DNA from: an uncultured Acidobacteriia bacterium | Lineage (GTDB): Bacteria > Acidobacteriota > Terriglobia > Bryobacterales > Bryobacteraceae | Length of the DNA: 64,000 nucleotides | Assembly: GCA_903907865.1 (NCBI GenBank) | Contig: CAIVPR010000041.1 | Location: 32,271-96,270, forward strand | Reading direction: 5' to 3' | Part shown: one piece after another, positions 29,794 through 37,549 of the stretch | Layout of the letters: each line of letters starts with the position of its first letter | Numbering within the stretch: the stretch's first letter is position 1 | Made by a program: the position numbers and the translations under genes | Notes under the pieces: model-generated | Told to the model about the DNA's origin: nothing | Databases searched by the model: none | What the model saw: the letters and a program-made list of their open reading frames with translations, nothing else

Positions 29794-30240
29794 TTATTCC
29801 TGACGGTCGACGTGGACGGTGACGTCGACGGCAACTTCGCGGTGCAGCTTGATCGTGACCTTGTGCTCGCCCAAGGTGCGGATGGGCTCGTCGAGGTGGA
29901 TCTTGCGGCGGTCGATGTTGTAGCCCTGCGCGGCCAGAACGTCGCCGAGGTCGGCTGCGGTCACGGAACCGAACAGATGGTCGTTCTCGCCGGCCTTGCG
30001 GGCCACGTGGATCGAGAGGGCTGTGAGCAGTTCGCCCAACGCGGTCGCCTCGCCGGCGAGCTTGGCTTCCTTCTTGAGGTGCGACTGGCGCTCCTGCTCG
30101 ACGATCTTGCGGTTCGAGTCCGTTGCGGCGACAGCCTTGCGTTGGGGCAGCAGATAGTTGCGGGCGTAGCCATTGGCGACCTTGACGACGTCGCCGCGGC
30201 CACCCAGCTTTTCGATTTCTTCCCGAAGAATGACTTCCAT
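29794..30240 (-). CDS. rplI: 50S ribosomal protein L9
   Basis: 148 aa, normal length. The N-terminal KOW-like RNA-binding domain starts MEVILREEIEKLGGRGDVV and has the signature GYARNYLLPQ; a long helix links to the C-terminal domain (HLFGSVTAADLGDVL). It lies in the usual order rpsF-rpsR-rplI, 24 bases after rpsR. Confidence 0.98.
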   Translation of the reverse strand: MEVILREEIEKLGGRGDVVKVANGYARNYLLPQRKAVAATDSNRKIVEQERQSHLKKEAKLAGEATALGELLTALSIHVARKAGENDHLFGSVTAADLGDVLAAQGYNIDRRKIHLDEPIRTLGEHKVTIKLHREVAVDVTVHVDRQE

Positions 30241-30264
30241 GGTTGTGTCCTCGTGCTCCTTCGG

Positions 30265-30567
30265 TTAGACCGCCGCCGCGAAGGGCAGCAGGGCGATGTT
30301 GCGGGCCTTGAAGATGGCGTCGGTCAGGCGACGCTGGTGCGGGGCGCAAACGCCCGAGATGCGGCGCGGGACAATCTTGCCGCGCTCGGCGATGAAGGCC
30401 TGTAGGGTCTTCATGTCCTTGTAGTTGATGTCGTCAATCCGCTCGACGCAGAACCGGCAAACCTTCTTGCGCCGGAAATAAGCCTTCTTGCCGACAGCCG
30501 CCGCCTTGTCCCCGCCAGTGGGGCGCTGCGATGCCGCGATCGGGCGGCCACCTTTTTGTTCAGCCAT
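30265..30567 (-). CDS. rpsR: 30S ribosomal protein S18
   Basis: 100 aa. It shows the S18 core: RRKKVCRFC near residue 35, [33 protein letters not shown] and [13 protein letters not shown] at the end. The N-terminal 30 residues are a flexible Gly/Ala/Lys-rich extension. The CRFC cysteine pair is of the zinc-ribbon-like type found in some bacteria. Confidence 0.98.
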   Translation of the reverse strand: MAEQKGGRPIAASQRPTGGDKAAAVGKKAYFRRKKVCRFCVERIDDINYKDMKTLQAFIAERGKIVPRRISGVCAPHQRRLTDAIFKARNIALLPFAAAV

Positions 30568-30606
30568 TGTGGTGTCTCCTTGATTTCTTTTCGTGGTGGC
30601 TGCGGC

Positions 30607-31146
30607 TTATTCGGCCGCGGGGGTTGCAGCGGATGTTGCCGGGGATTCCGGGGTCGGTTCGGCAACGGGCTCGGCAGCCGGGGCAATACCGGGCGCGGGA
30701 TGCGCCGGAGCGGCCGGAACCGGTGCGCCGGGAACTGCGTGTCCGCCTTCGCCACCCAGCATGGCCGCCGCCAGCGACGGCTGCGGGGTCGGGGGCTGCG
30801 GGCGACGGTGGGCGCGCTTCTCGCGTTCCTTCTGCCGTTTCGCCAACCGCTTCAAGTCCTCGTCGATGCGGACGGTGAGGAACTTGATGATGGAGTCCTG
30901 TACGCGGATGCGGCGTTCGAGTTCGCGAACTGCCGAGGCGTCCACGGTAAACGTCAGCAGGACGTAGTATCCTTCGCGGTTCTTTTCCACACGGTAGGCC
31001 AGCTTGCGCTTGCCCCACTTGTCGACCTTGTCCACCACGCCACCGGCGGTGGCGATCTGCTTGGAGATCAGCTCGATGAGCTGGTCGACATCCTCTTCCG
31101 TTGCATCGGGTTTCACGATGAACAGATTTTCGTAGATTCTCTTCAT
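30607..31146 (-). CDS. rpsF: 30S ribosomal protein S6 with Pro/Ala-rich tail
   Basis: 179 aa; the S6 ferredoxin-like fold fills residues 1-100 ([53 protein letters not shown]). The rest is an unusually long low-complexity tail rich in Pro and Ala, nearly doubling the protein. First gene of the rpsF-rpsR-rplI group and 35 bases downstream of pth. Confidence 0.97.
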   Translation of the reverse strand: MKRIYENLFIVKPDATEEDVDQLIELISKQIATAGGVVDKVDKWGKRKLAYRVEKNREGYYVLLTFTVDASAVRELERRIRVQDSIIKFLTVRIDEDLKRLAKRQKEREKRAHRRPQPPTPQPSLAAAMLGGEGGHAVPGAPVPAAPAHPAPGIAPAAEPVAEPTPESPATSAATPAAE

Positions 31147-31181
31147 TTACTGGCTGTGCCTCTGGGGTCTTCGACCCTTGT

Positions 31182-31787
31182 TTAACCCCTGCCGGTTAGA
31201 TCCGGCGGAGGGGTAGAGCTCCGGGCGCGACCGTTGAATCTGGTCATGGACATTTCGACGCCCTCGGCTATAACGGATTCAGTCGCATCGGCGGCTAGAC
31301 CGATGAACTCCTCCAATGTTTCGTTCTGCCGCCTGGAAAAGCGCGACAACAAATAATCCGCCCCGCCGTTGAGCGGATGGCCGGGATGCACTCCCAGCCG
31401 GATCCTTGGGAACTCCTGTGTCCCCAGTTTGGCGATCACATCCTTGATCCCGTTGTGTCCTGCCGCCGAACCACTTGGCCGGATCCGCAACGAGCCCCAG
31501 GGAAGATTCAGTTCGTCGTACACCAGAATCAATTCCGCAGGGGTGACCCCGTTTTTCTGCATCAGCGGCTTCACCGCGATGCCACTCAAATTCATGAAAG
31601 TCTGGGGCTGGGCCAGCATCACGGGCTTTCCCGCGATCATCCCCTGTCCCACCACCGCTTGGCATTCCTTGCGCGTCATCCGAATGGAATGGCGCGCCGC
31701 GAGAACGTCCACAACGAGGAAACCCAGGTTGTGGGGCGTGGCGGCGTATTGTTCTCCCGGATTGCCGAGACCGGCGACAAGGAACAT
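31182..31787 (-). CDS. pth: Peptidyl-tRNA hydrolase
   Basis: 201 aa. Catalytic and binding residues of Pth are all present: Asn9 (GLGNPG), His19 (TPHNLGF), Asn66 (FMNLSG), Asp91 (VYDELNLP) and Asn112 (GHNGIKD). The enzyme releases tRNA from stalled peptidyl-tRNA. It sits between rplY and rpsF, the classic neighbourhood, with 24- and 35-base gaps. Confidence 0.97.
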   Translation of the reverse strand: MFLVAGLGNPGEQYAATPHNLGFLVVDVLAARHSIRMTRKECQAVVGQGMIAGKPVMLAQPQTFMNLSGIAVKPLMQKNGVTPAELILVYDELNLPWGSLRIRPSGSAAGHNGIKDVIAKLGTQEFPRIRLGVHPGHPLNGGADYLLSRFSRRQNETLEEFIGLAADATESVIAEGVEMSMTRFNGRARSSTPPPDLTGRG

Positions 31788-31811
31788 ACGCCCACGCCCC
31801 TCCCGTAGGTC

Positions 31812-32489
31812 CTACTTCTTCTTGGCGGCCGGAGCAGCCTTGGCCGGGGCCTTCGCGGCGGCCTTTGCAGCTTCCTTCTTGCCCTTCTTGGCTGCGGGAG
31901 CTGCTTCCTCCACCGGAGCCGCTTCTTCCTTTACGCCGACCACATGGGCAATCACGGATTCTCCGTGCGTTAGCACCTTCACGCCCGGCTGCAGGGGCAG
32001 GTCCGAAACGCGGATCGTGCCGCCGACCATCAATTCGGTGACGTCCACCGCGAAATCGTTGGGGATGTCATCCGGGATGCACTCGATTTCCACCGAACGC
32101 GTGACCACATCGAGCATGCCGCCCTGCTGCTTGACACCCTTCGATTCGCCGGAAATATGGATCGGGATGGCGACACGCAGCTTGCGGGTCAAATCGATGC
32201 GGCGGAAGTCGACGTGCAGCAGGCTGCCCTTGATCGGGTCGTAGCTCTCGTCGGACACAATGACGGGCGTGCGTTCCACGCCTTCCACCTCGACGTCGAA
32301 GATGGAGTTGTGGCCGGTCTTGCTCCTGAGGATTTTGAGGACGTCCTTGGGGTTGACGGTGACGGCGACGGAATCCTTGAAGGCCCCGTAGACAACTGCC
32401 GGAATCAGGCCTGTAACGCGGACGCGGCGGGCTTCATTCTTGCCGCGGGTGGTGCGCAACTGCGCGGGTACTACCTTGTCTAGTCTCAA
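31812..32489 (-). CDS. rplY: 50S ribosomal protein L25/general stress protein Ctc
   Basis: 225 aa starting at a TTG (32489) with GGGAG eight bases upstream. The L25 N-terminal domain (RRVRVTGLIPAVVYG, YDPIKGSLLHVDF) is followed by the Ctc/TL5 C-terminal domain (VEIECIPDDIPNDFAVDVT, DLPLQPGVKV). The last 35 residues are a Lys/Ala/Glu-rich tail. First gene of the rplY-pth-rpsF-rpsR-rplI-SDR operon; the protein binds 5S rRNA. Confidence 0.96.
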   Translation of the reverse strand: MRLDKVVPAQLRTTRGKNEARRVRVTGLIPAVVYGAFKDSVAVTVNPKDVLKILRSKTGHNSIFDVEVEGVERTPVIVSDESYDPIKGSLLHVDFRRIDLTRKLRVAIPIHISGESKGVKQQGGMLDVVTRSVEIECIPDDIPNDFAVDVTELMVGGTIRVSDLPLQPGVKVLTHGESVIAHVVGVKEEAAPVEEAAPAAKKGKKEAAKAAAKAPAKAAPAAKKK

Positions 32490-32932
32490 CTGCTATCTCC
32501 CTGTATTTCACAAGTCCGTTTCGGGCCGGCCGGGAATGGCTGGCCACGAGGCGTGGGTTGTGTTTTCCAAATCTTGTCCCGGAGTCCCCGGGGTGGAATT
32601 CTCGATAGCCGCAATGGTGCTCGCCAGTGGTGAGCGCACGGCACTCGAATTCTCAAGGATAGCACAAGGCGGGGGAGGGCATCCGGTTTTCCACAGGATG
32701 AGCCCGGAATCCGCGTCCACTATCCGCTTTACGATCTCCCGGACCGCCCTGCGCTGGTCGCGGACCCCAGTCGGTATCGACATTGGCGCGTCCCCGACGT
32801 ACAGGAGCAGTTGCCACGGATAGCTCCCGCAATGCTCGAAGGCGCGCCCGCCGCAGTTGTACATCCGAATGTGCATCGTCGAGTCGGCGGTTGGTTTTCC
32901 GTGCGCCCTTCCGATGGCATACAATTCCAGTC
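32490..32932. other. Gene-poor divergent region upstream of rplY
   Basis: No RNA gene or clear protein homologue was recognised. A minus-strand open frame (32508-32924) is described separately as doubtful. On the plus strand TACAAT at 32920-32925 ends seven bases before the ATG at 32933, which would make that transcript almost leaderless if it is a -10 box; no matching -35 box is obvious. Confidence 0.4.
32508..32876 (-). CDS. Doubtful small hypothetical protein
   Basis: From the ATG at 32876 the frame gives 122 aa. The first 70 codons look protein-like, with GC-rich third positions and segments such as SYPWQLLLYVGDAP and REIVKRIVDADSGLIL. The remainder has a less biased codon pattern. No family was recognised and no ribosome site is evident. 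It occupies the rplY promoter region on the same strand and may be a spurious frame or a decayed gene. Confidence 0.25.
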   Translation of the reverse strand: MHIRMYNCGGRAFEHCGSYPWQLLLYVGDAPMSIPTGVRDQRRAVREIVKRIVDADSGLILWKTGCPPPPCAILENSSAVRSPLASTIAAIENSTPGTPGQDLENTTHASWPAIPGRPETDL

Positions 32933-33574
32933 ATGCGCATTCTGTTGCTGACCTGCATGCTGGCCCTCGGGGCGTCGGGGGAAACGGGCAAATTCGGGGC
33001 CTTTACCAATTCCGACGATGTCGGGGCACCACCTCTCCACGGCTCGGCCGAGTACGACGCCGCTACCGGGCAATACAAGATTACCGGCTCCGGTGCGGAC
33101 ATCTGGGCGCGCGCCGACCAATTCCACTACCTCTGGCGCGAGATGTCCGGCAACTTCTCCGTCACCGCCACAACCAAGTTCCTCACCGAGGGTATCGGCC
33201 ACAGGAAGGCGGTCATCATGTTGCGCAAGAGCCTCGACACCGACTCCCCCCATGTTCAGGTGGCAATCCACGGCGACGGCACGCCAGCCGTCCAGTTCCG
33301 CAATTCCAAGGGCGACACCACGAATACGGTGGATTTCCCGGTGCAGGGAGCGGGAATCTGGAAGATCAAGCTGGTCCGTGAAGGCACCACCATCACGCTT
33401 TGGGTGTCCAAGGACGGCGAGCCGCTCCGCGAACTGGGACATACGATGAGCCAAATCGGAAGCCCGGTCATGGTGGGGTTGGGCGTCAGTTCCCACACCC
33501 AGGCCGCGACCAACACCGTCTTGTTCTCCGATGTTTCGGTGGACCAACTCCCGGCCACGCCCCCGGCCAAGTAG
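32933..33574 (+). CDS. Secreted DUF1349-like concanavalin-fold protein, copy 1
   Basis: 213 aa from ATG 32933, with a short signal peptide (LLLTCMLALGASG). The rest is one beta-sandwich domain of the DUF1349/LamG type: FTNSDDVGAP, SAEYDAATGQYKITGSGADIW, HRKAVIMLRKSLD, VQVAIHGDG. In Acidobacteria this domain is often found fused to TolB-like propellers; here it stands alone. The next gene is a tandem paralogue with the same landmarks in the same order, so the pair arose by duplication. Ligand unknown; a carbohydrate- or glycan-surface role is possible by fold. Confidence 0.7.
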   Translation: MRILLLTCMLALGASGETGKFGAFTNSDDVGAPPLHGSAEYDAATGQYKITGSGADIWARADQFHYLWREMSGNFSVTATTKFLTEGIGHRKAVIMLRKSLDTDSPHVQVAIHGDGTPAVQFRNSKGDTTNTVDFPVQGAGIWKIKLVREGTTITLWVSKDGEPLRELGHTMSQIGSPVMVGLGVSSHTQAATNTVLFSDVSVDQLPATPPAK

Positions 33575-33597
33575 CCGATATGCACAAAGGACAAAAC

Positions 33598-34251
33598 ATG
33601 CCTACAACGCGCACACTTTCCCTCACACTGCTGCTTGCCGCCAGCGCGTTCGCCCAGGACGGCAAGCTGGGGCTATTCACCAATTCCGGTGACGTGGGGA
33701 ATCCAGCCATCGCCGGCTCGTCGACGTTCGATGCCGCTACCGGGCAGTACAGGGTCACGGGGTCGGGGGCCAACATCTGGGGCAAACAGGATCAGTTCCA
33801 GTTCCTCTGGAAGGAGATGTCGGGCAATTTCACCGTCACCGCCACCATGAAGTTCCTCGGCAAGGGAGCCGACCATCGGAAGGCGGGTATCATGGTCCGC
33901 CAAACCCCCGACGCCGATGCCGCCTATGCCGACGTGATCGTACACGGGAACGGTATGCCCGCCCTGCAATGGCGGAGCCGGAAAGGCGAGGACACCAATC
34001 CCTTCGATTTCCCGTTCGACGGTCCAGGCACCTTCCGTATTAAGTTGGTGCGGACTGGCGTGCGCATCTTCTTGTTCATTGCAAAAGAGGGCGGGGAACC
34101 GAAGGAAGTCGCGCATACTGAGGTGACGTTCCAAGGGCCGGTGCTCGTGGGGTTGGCGGTCTGCGCGCACGACGCCAAGGTCTCGGAGACCGTGGTCTTT
34201 TCGGACGTGTCGATTGAGGTGCAGGCTTCACCCGCGCCGAAGGTTCCCTAG
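33598..34251 (+). CDS. Secreted DUF1349-like concanavalin-fold protein, copy 2
   Basis: 217 aa. The ATG at 33598 has AAAGGA ending seven bases upstream and begins a better signal peptide (LSLTLLLAASAFAQ). The domain repeats the landmarks of the preceding gene: FTNSGDVGNP, STFDAATGQYRVTGSGANIW, HRKAGIMVRQTPDADAAYAD, VIVHGNGMPALQ, VVFSDVSIEV. By eye roughly half of the residues match copy 1. The copies lie 23 bases apart and are probably co-transcribed. Confidence 0.72.
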   Translation: MPTTRTLSLTLLLAASAFAQDGKLGLFTNSGDVGNPAIAGSSTFDAATGQYRVTGSGANIWGKQDQFQFLWKEMSGNFTVTATMKFLGKGADHRKAGIMVRQTPDADAAYADVIVHGNGMPALQWRSRKGEDTNPFDFPFDGPGTFRIKLVRTGVRIFLFIAKEGGEPKEVAHTEVTFQGPVLVGLAVCAHDAKVSETVVFSDVSIEVQASPAPKVP

Positions 34252-34286
34252 CCGCCCTTGGCAACGGTCACGGGTGGTCCCTGCGC

Positions 34287-34556
34287 TTACAGGGCGGGAA
34301 TCTCCTGGATGTAACCGGCCTTGATCGACCTGACTCGCCATTCGTTCAGGATCTGCCCGGCCCTCTCACGGGTGACCCCGTATCGATTGCCGATGCCTGT
34401 TAGCGACCAGCCACGTACGTAGTAGAGTACCGCCACGCGCCACCCTACGTCCGCCTTCGACTGCCTCTCGTAGACGGGAGCCTGCGCCGGAAAGCTGACT
34501 AGATTCCCTCGGACCGCTTCCTTCAGCTTGTCGTTTCGTAGATTCTGAAGATCCAT
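34287..34556 (-). CDS. Small sigma-region-4-like helix-turn-helix protein
   Basis: 89 aa with GAGGGG seven bases before the ATG. Residues 40-80 form a helix-turn-helix of the sigma-70 region 4 kind (VAVLYYVRGWSLTGIGNRYGV, then TRERAGQILNEW), without any other sigma domain. It is likely a DNA-binding regulator. It lies 102 bases downstream of the beta-barrel gene on the same strand. No target can be named. Confidence 0.6.
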   Translation of the reverse strand: MDLQNLRNDKLKEAVRGNLVSFPAQAPVYERQSKADVGWRVAVLYYVRGWSLTGIGNRYGVTRERAGQILNEWRVRSIKAGYIQEIPAL

Positions 34557-34658
34557 GTCATTCCCCTCTTAAAAGCGCAAGAGCCGCCGGACGCGGCGCA
34601 AGGGGCCGGAGGAACCACCCGTCCAGCCGCGTCTGACGGCGTAACTCGCGCGTTGTCC

Positions 34659-36452
34659 TTAAAAGAAAAAGATCACATCGCCAGCGAACATGAACTGGTT
34701 CTTCTTGGTGCCGGCATTGTATGCAGTTGCATCCAAGGAGCGTTCGAACCTGAGCTCGGGACGAAACACAATTGAGGTTCCGACCCAATGGTTCCAACCC
34801 ACTCCGTCCTCAACGTAACGGGTCTTGAAACCTGTCCGCTGTCCCTTGATGTCGTCCATGAACTCATTGCGGAACGTAACGAAATCATGAACACCCATCT
34901 GCCGGCTGGTGTAGTTCACCGTAGCCCAACTGGGCGCGAAGCAGGTCAGTTCGTCGGCCCGGTTGCACACGGCGCCGTTCGAGTTCGTCTGCAATAGAGA
35001 CGCTGCTCCTGGATTGTTAACGTTCGGCGTTTGCTTCATGTACTGATACCAGAACTCGGTGGCAGTGTGCCAGTTCTTGTTGAACTTGTGATACCAGGTG
35101 GTATAGTAAGCGGCCAGGTTGTTGTACGCGTATTTGCTGTCATTCAAGGAGTTGGCACAGGAGTAGACATTGTCTTGGCCCGTTCGCCACGTGTAGCCCA
35201 GGCAGATTGTTCCGGTCAACTGCGCATCACGCTTCCAGAGCGCGGAATCGCAGCCACCCGACAGCCCCAGTTGCAGTGTCCAGTGGTCGCTCAGCTTGGT
35301 TGTGGTGTTGATGCCCTGTTGCGTATAGCAATCATACGTGTATGTCAGGGAGTGCGTGTATGTGTAGTTGTTTGGCGCCAACTGGGCTTCGATGTCCGGC
35401 AGCGAGATGTAGCGGCCGACTCGCACATTCATGCCCTGCGCGACGTGGGGGAAGTAGAGGTCGACGTAGTACATGACGGGATCGTATCCATACTTGTTGC
35501 CGATCGACCCGTCGGGTTTGGGGTTGTTCAGCAATTGCTGGCTGAAGATGCCCTTTGTGGTGGTAAACCGGTAGTTGAAGCCGTAGAGATTCGTCAGGCG
35601 GAAGCCCCAGTCGAAATGGTCTTTTTGTACCGTGTCGGGTTGGCGCTCAAAGTACAGGGCGAGCTGGTCCAACTGGATTGAGTTGGGAATCTGCGCGTAA
35701 GCCGCCGGAGCATTGCCATATGGCAGCGCGTTGGAAGTGCTGAAGTTCATGCCGGCGTTCGCCCAGCCGTATATTCCGATCCTGCTTTTCTGCCACGCAT
35801 CCCCGCTCTTGCCGGAATACAGTGCGGTCATCAACGGAGTGGTGAAGCTGAACGGCTGGCCAATGTTCACGGTGCCACCAATGGGCCAGACGGTGAATGG
35901 ATAGGGCGGAGTCGATACCGGGGCTGGATACCCTCGATACGCTGGGGCCGGTGCAGCAGCGGCGGCGGCCGTCGCTGCTGCGGAGGGATGCCAGTCATCC
36001 CAGTAGGCGTGGCCAAGGCGCTTGAGGAGATTTCCCTGCGCCGCGTTCGAAGTGGGCACCGTGTTCATGGTGACTTCGAGACTTGCCGTCTGACCAGGCA
36101 GGACCTGGACCGATGAAATGCTGAAATCGGCGAATCCTGTCTTCTGAACGGTCACCGAATAGATTCCCGGCGTGACTCCGGTGATGGAATAGCTTCCGTC
36201 CTTCCCTGATACGCCTTTGAAGGGGGAGCCCTGACCGCTGACGATGGAGGCGGTGATCGTCGCTTCGGCCACAGCAGCGCGCGACGGATCCTTGACCATG
36301 CCAGCCATGGCACCGACCTGAGTCTGTGCCGAGGCATTAAAAGGAAGGAGACTCGCGCCAGCAATCAGCGCGAGGAGTGTGATCATCCTGCGCGGACGGG
36401 TAGCTCCCGGGATGCAGTCCACGGGAGCCCATGAGGAATGAGTGTTTGCCAT
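34659..36452 (-). CDS. Outer-membrane beta-barrel protein (BBP2/OmpL-like) with regulatory Ig domain
   Basis: 597 aa from ATG 36452; an internal ATG at 36386 just before the hydrophobic signal (MITLLALIAGASLLPFNASAQ-like segment) is an alternative start. A carboxypeptidase-regulatory domain (about residues 45-125) is followed by a low-complexity Ala/Pro linker and a barrel typical of putative beta-barrel porin-2: SRIGIYGWANAG, VMYYVDLYFPHVAQGMNVRVGRYISLPD, LTYTYDCYTQQG, and a terminal FFF. It probably forms a passive pore. Three 11-bp-spaced repeats upstream (36477-36505) link it to the response-regulator genes transcribed divergently. A -10-like TAGACT at 36461-36466 would give an almost leaderless transcript. 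Confidence 0.75.
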   Translation of the reverse strand: MANTHSSWAPVDCIPGATRPRRMITLLALIAGASLLPFNASAQTQVGAMAGMVKDPSRAAVAEATITASIVSGQGSPFKGVSGKDGSYSITGVTPGIYSVTVQKTGFADFSISSVQVLPGQTASLEVTMNTVPTSNAAQGNLLKRLGHAYWDDWHPSAAATAAAAAAPAPAYRGYPAPVSTPPYPFTVWPIGGTVNIGQPFSFTTPLMTALYSGKSGDAWQKSRIGIYGWANAGMNFSTSNALPYGNAPAAYAQIPNSIQLDQLALYFERQPDTVQKDHFDWGFRLTNLYGFNYRFTTTKGIFSQQLLNNPKPDGSIGNKYGYDPVMYYVDLYFPHVAQGMNVRVGRYISLPDIEAQLAPNNYTYTHSLTYTYDCYTQQGINTTTKLSDHWTLQLGLSGGCDSALWKRDAQLTGTICLGYTWRTGQDNVYSCANSLNDSKYAYNNLAAYYTTWYHKFNKNWHTATEFWYQYMKQTPNVNNPGAASLLQTNSNGAVCNRADELTCFAPSWATVNYTSRQMGVHDFVTFRNEFMDDIKGQRTGFKTRYVEDGVGWNHWVGTSIVFRPELRFERSLDATAYNAGTKKNQFMFAGDVIFFF

Positions 36453-36476
36453 GTGACTCAAGTCTAGGATTGGAGG

Positions 36477-36505
36477 TATTAGAGACGCATAAGGACAGCA
36501 TGAGC
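36477..36505 (-). promoter_or_regulatory. Triple 11-bp direct repeat operator upstream of the beta-barrel gene
   Basis: Reading the minus strand, GCTCATG (36499-36505), CCTTATG (36488-36494) and TCTAATA (36477-36483) start exactly 11 bases apart, each followed by four unconserved bases. The last box ends 10 bases before a -10-like TAGACT. This spacing is the pattern of PhoB/OmpR-family activator sites. Confidence 0.6.
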
Positions 36506-36611
36506 AACTTCCGCATTCCGCCCTGATCTTGTTTATGGAGCCCATAAGCATTACAGGCAACGTGGAGAATGTTATCGGAGCCGATCTCGACAATATAAGT
36601 GGATGCCGGAT

Positions 36612-36651
36612 TCTTATGGATTTCTCATGCCATCCTTATGCCTGTCTTATG
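36612..36651 (+). promoter_or_regulatory. Quadruple 11-bp direct repeat operator upstream of the response regulator operon
   Basis: TCTTATG (36612), TCTCATG (36623), CCTTATG (36634) and TCTTATG (36645) start exactly 11 bases apart with four variable bases between them. They lie 74 bases upstream of the regulator ATG at 36725. The 7+4 arrangement is that of winged-helix OmpR/PhoB-type regulators, so autoregulation is likely. Confidence 0.65.
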
Positions 36652-36724
36652 AGTTGGCGCGCATGCTTGAAACAGTACCTGCCAAGATTCCTGCCACGAA
36701 GACGAGTTGGGAGCGGACAACGCC

Positions 36725-37549
36725 ATGGAACCTCAGTACTACGCCAATCCGCCTTCCAACTCGTCTGCGCCGCTTGGAGCCGAGAATCGGGTCAATGGCC
36801 GGATATTGATCGTCGACGACGACTATTGGGTCCGACGCACCTTGCAGATAACCCTATCCGAGCATGGGTTTCTGGTGACGGAATCATCCTCCGGCGAGGA
36901 GGCACTGGCTCTGGCGCGAGCCATCCAGTACGATTGCGCTCTCCTGGACATCAACATGCCGGGCCAGGATGGCATCGAAGTGTGTATCGAACTTCGGAAT
37001 CTTCGGCCGCGGCTCGCTATCCTGATGTTGACGGTCCGCAACAGCCAAGACGACAGGATTGCCGCTCTCGAGGCCGGGGCGGATGACTATGTCGTCAAGC
37101 CATTTCAAACACGGGAGCTGATTGCGCGAATCCGGGCAGCTGTTCGCCGGGTACACGCACCGGTCCAACCGGACACAATCATTCAGGTTGGCGAAATCAG
37201 TCTATCCATTGAACGCCGACTTGTCCTGAAGTCCGGAAAGGCGATTCTCCTGACACCGAAGGAATTCGATGTTCTCCAATGTTTGATGAATCAACCCGGT
37301 GCGGTTGTACCTTACCGGCGTTTACTCTCGTCTGTATGGGGGCCGGAGTTCACTAGCCAGGTTGACTACCTTCGTACCGTAGTCCATCAACTGAGGACGA
37401 AGCTGGAAGACAATCCGCGCCAGCCAGAGTATGTTCTCACACAACATTACGTCGGGTACCGGTTCGCGGATCCAAAGCGCCCTGCGGGGTCGGATCAAGA
37501 GGTCCTGCTACCCGGTACCCCCGAAGGACACGGGGGGATGGCGGGATGA
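36725..37549 (+). CDS. OmpR/KdpE-family response regulator 1
   Basis: 274 aa from ATG 36725 with GGGAG eleven bases upstream. The receiver domain has the acidic pocket LIVDDDYW (28-35), phosphoacceptor Asp75 (LLDINMPG) and Lys125 (VVKPF). A winged-helix DNA-binding domain fills residues 150-255 (LTPKEFDVLQCLM, SQVDYLRTVVHQLRTKLE, YVGYRFADP), closest in style to KdpE. Its stop overlaps the start of the kinase gene (ATGA). No kdpFABC genes are in the window, so a potassium role is not supported. It very likely binds the 11-bp repeats upstream of itself and of the divergent barrel gene. Confidence 0.88.
   Translation: MEPQYYANPPSNSSAPLGAENRVNGRILIVDDDYWVRRTLQITLSEHGFLVTESSSGEEALALARAIQYDCALLDINMPGQDGIEVCIELRNLRPRLAILMLTVRNSQDDRIAALEAGADDYVVKPFQTRELIARIRAAVRRVHAPVQPDTIIQVGEISLSIERRLVLKSGKAILLTPKEFDVLQCLMNQPGAVVPYRRLLSSVWGPEFTSQVDYLRTVVHQLRTKLEDNPRQPEYVLTQHYVGYRFADPKRPAGSDQEVLLPGTPEGHGGMAG

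Noticed and set aside
32490..32932. Possible tRNA gene near rplY and pth
   Set aside because: The neighbourhood often has one, but I could not form a cloverleaf or find a T-loop GTTCGA-type motif here.
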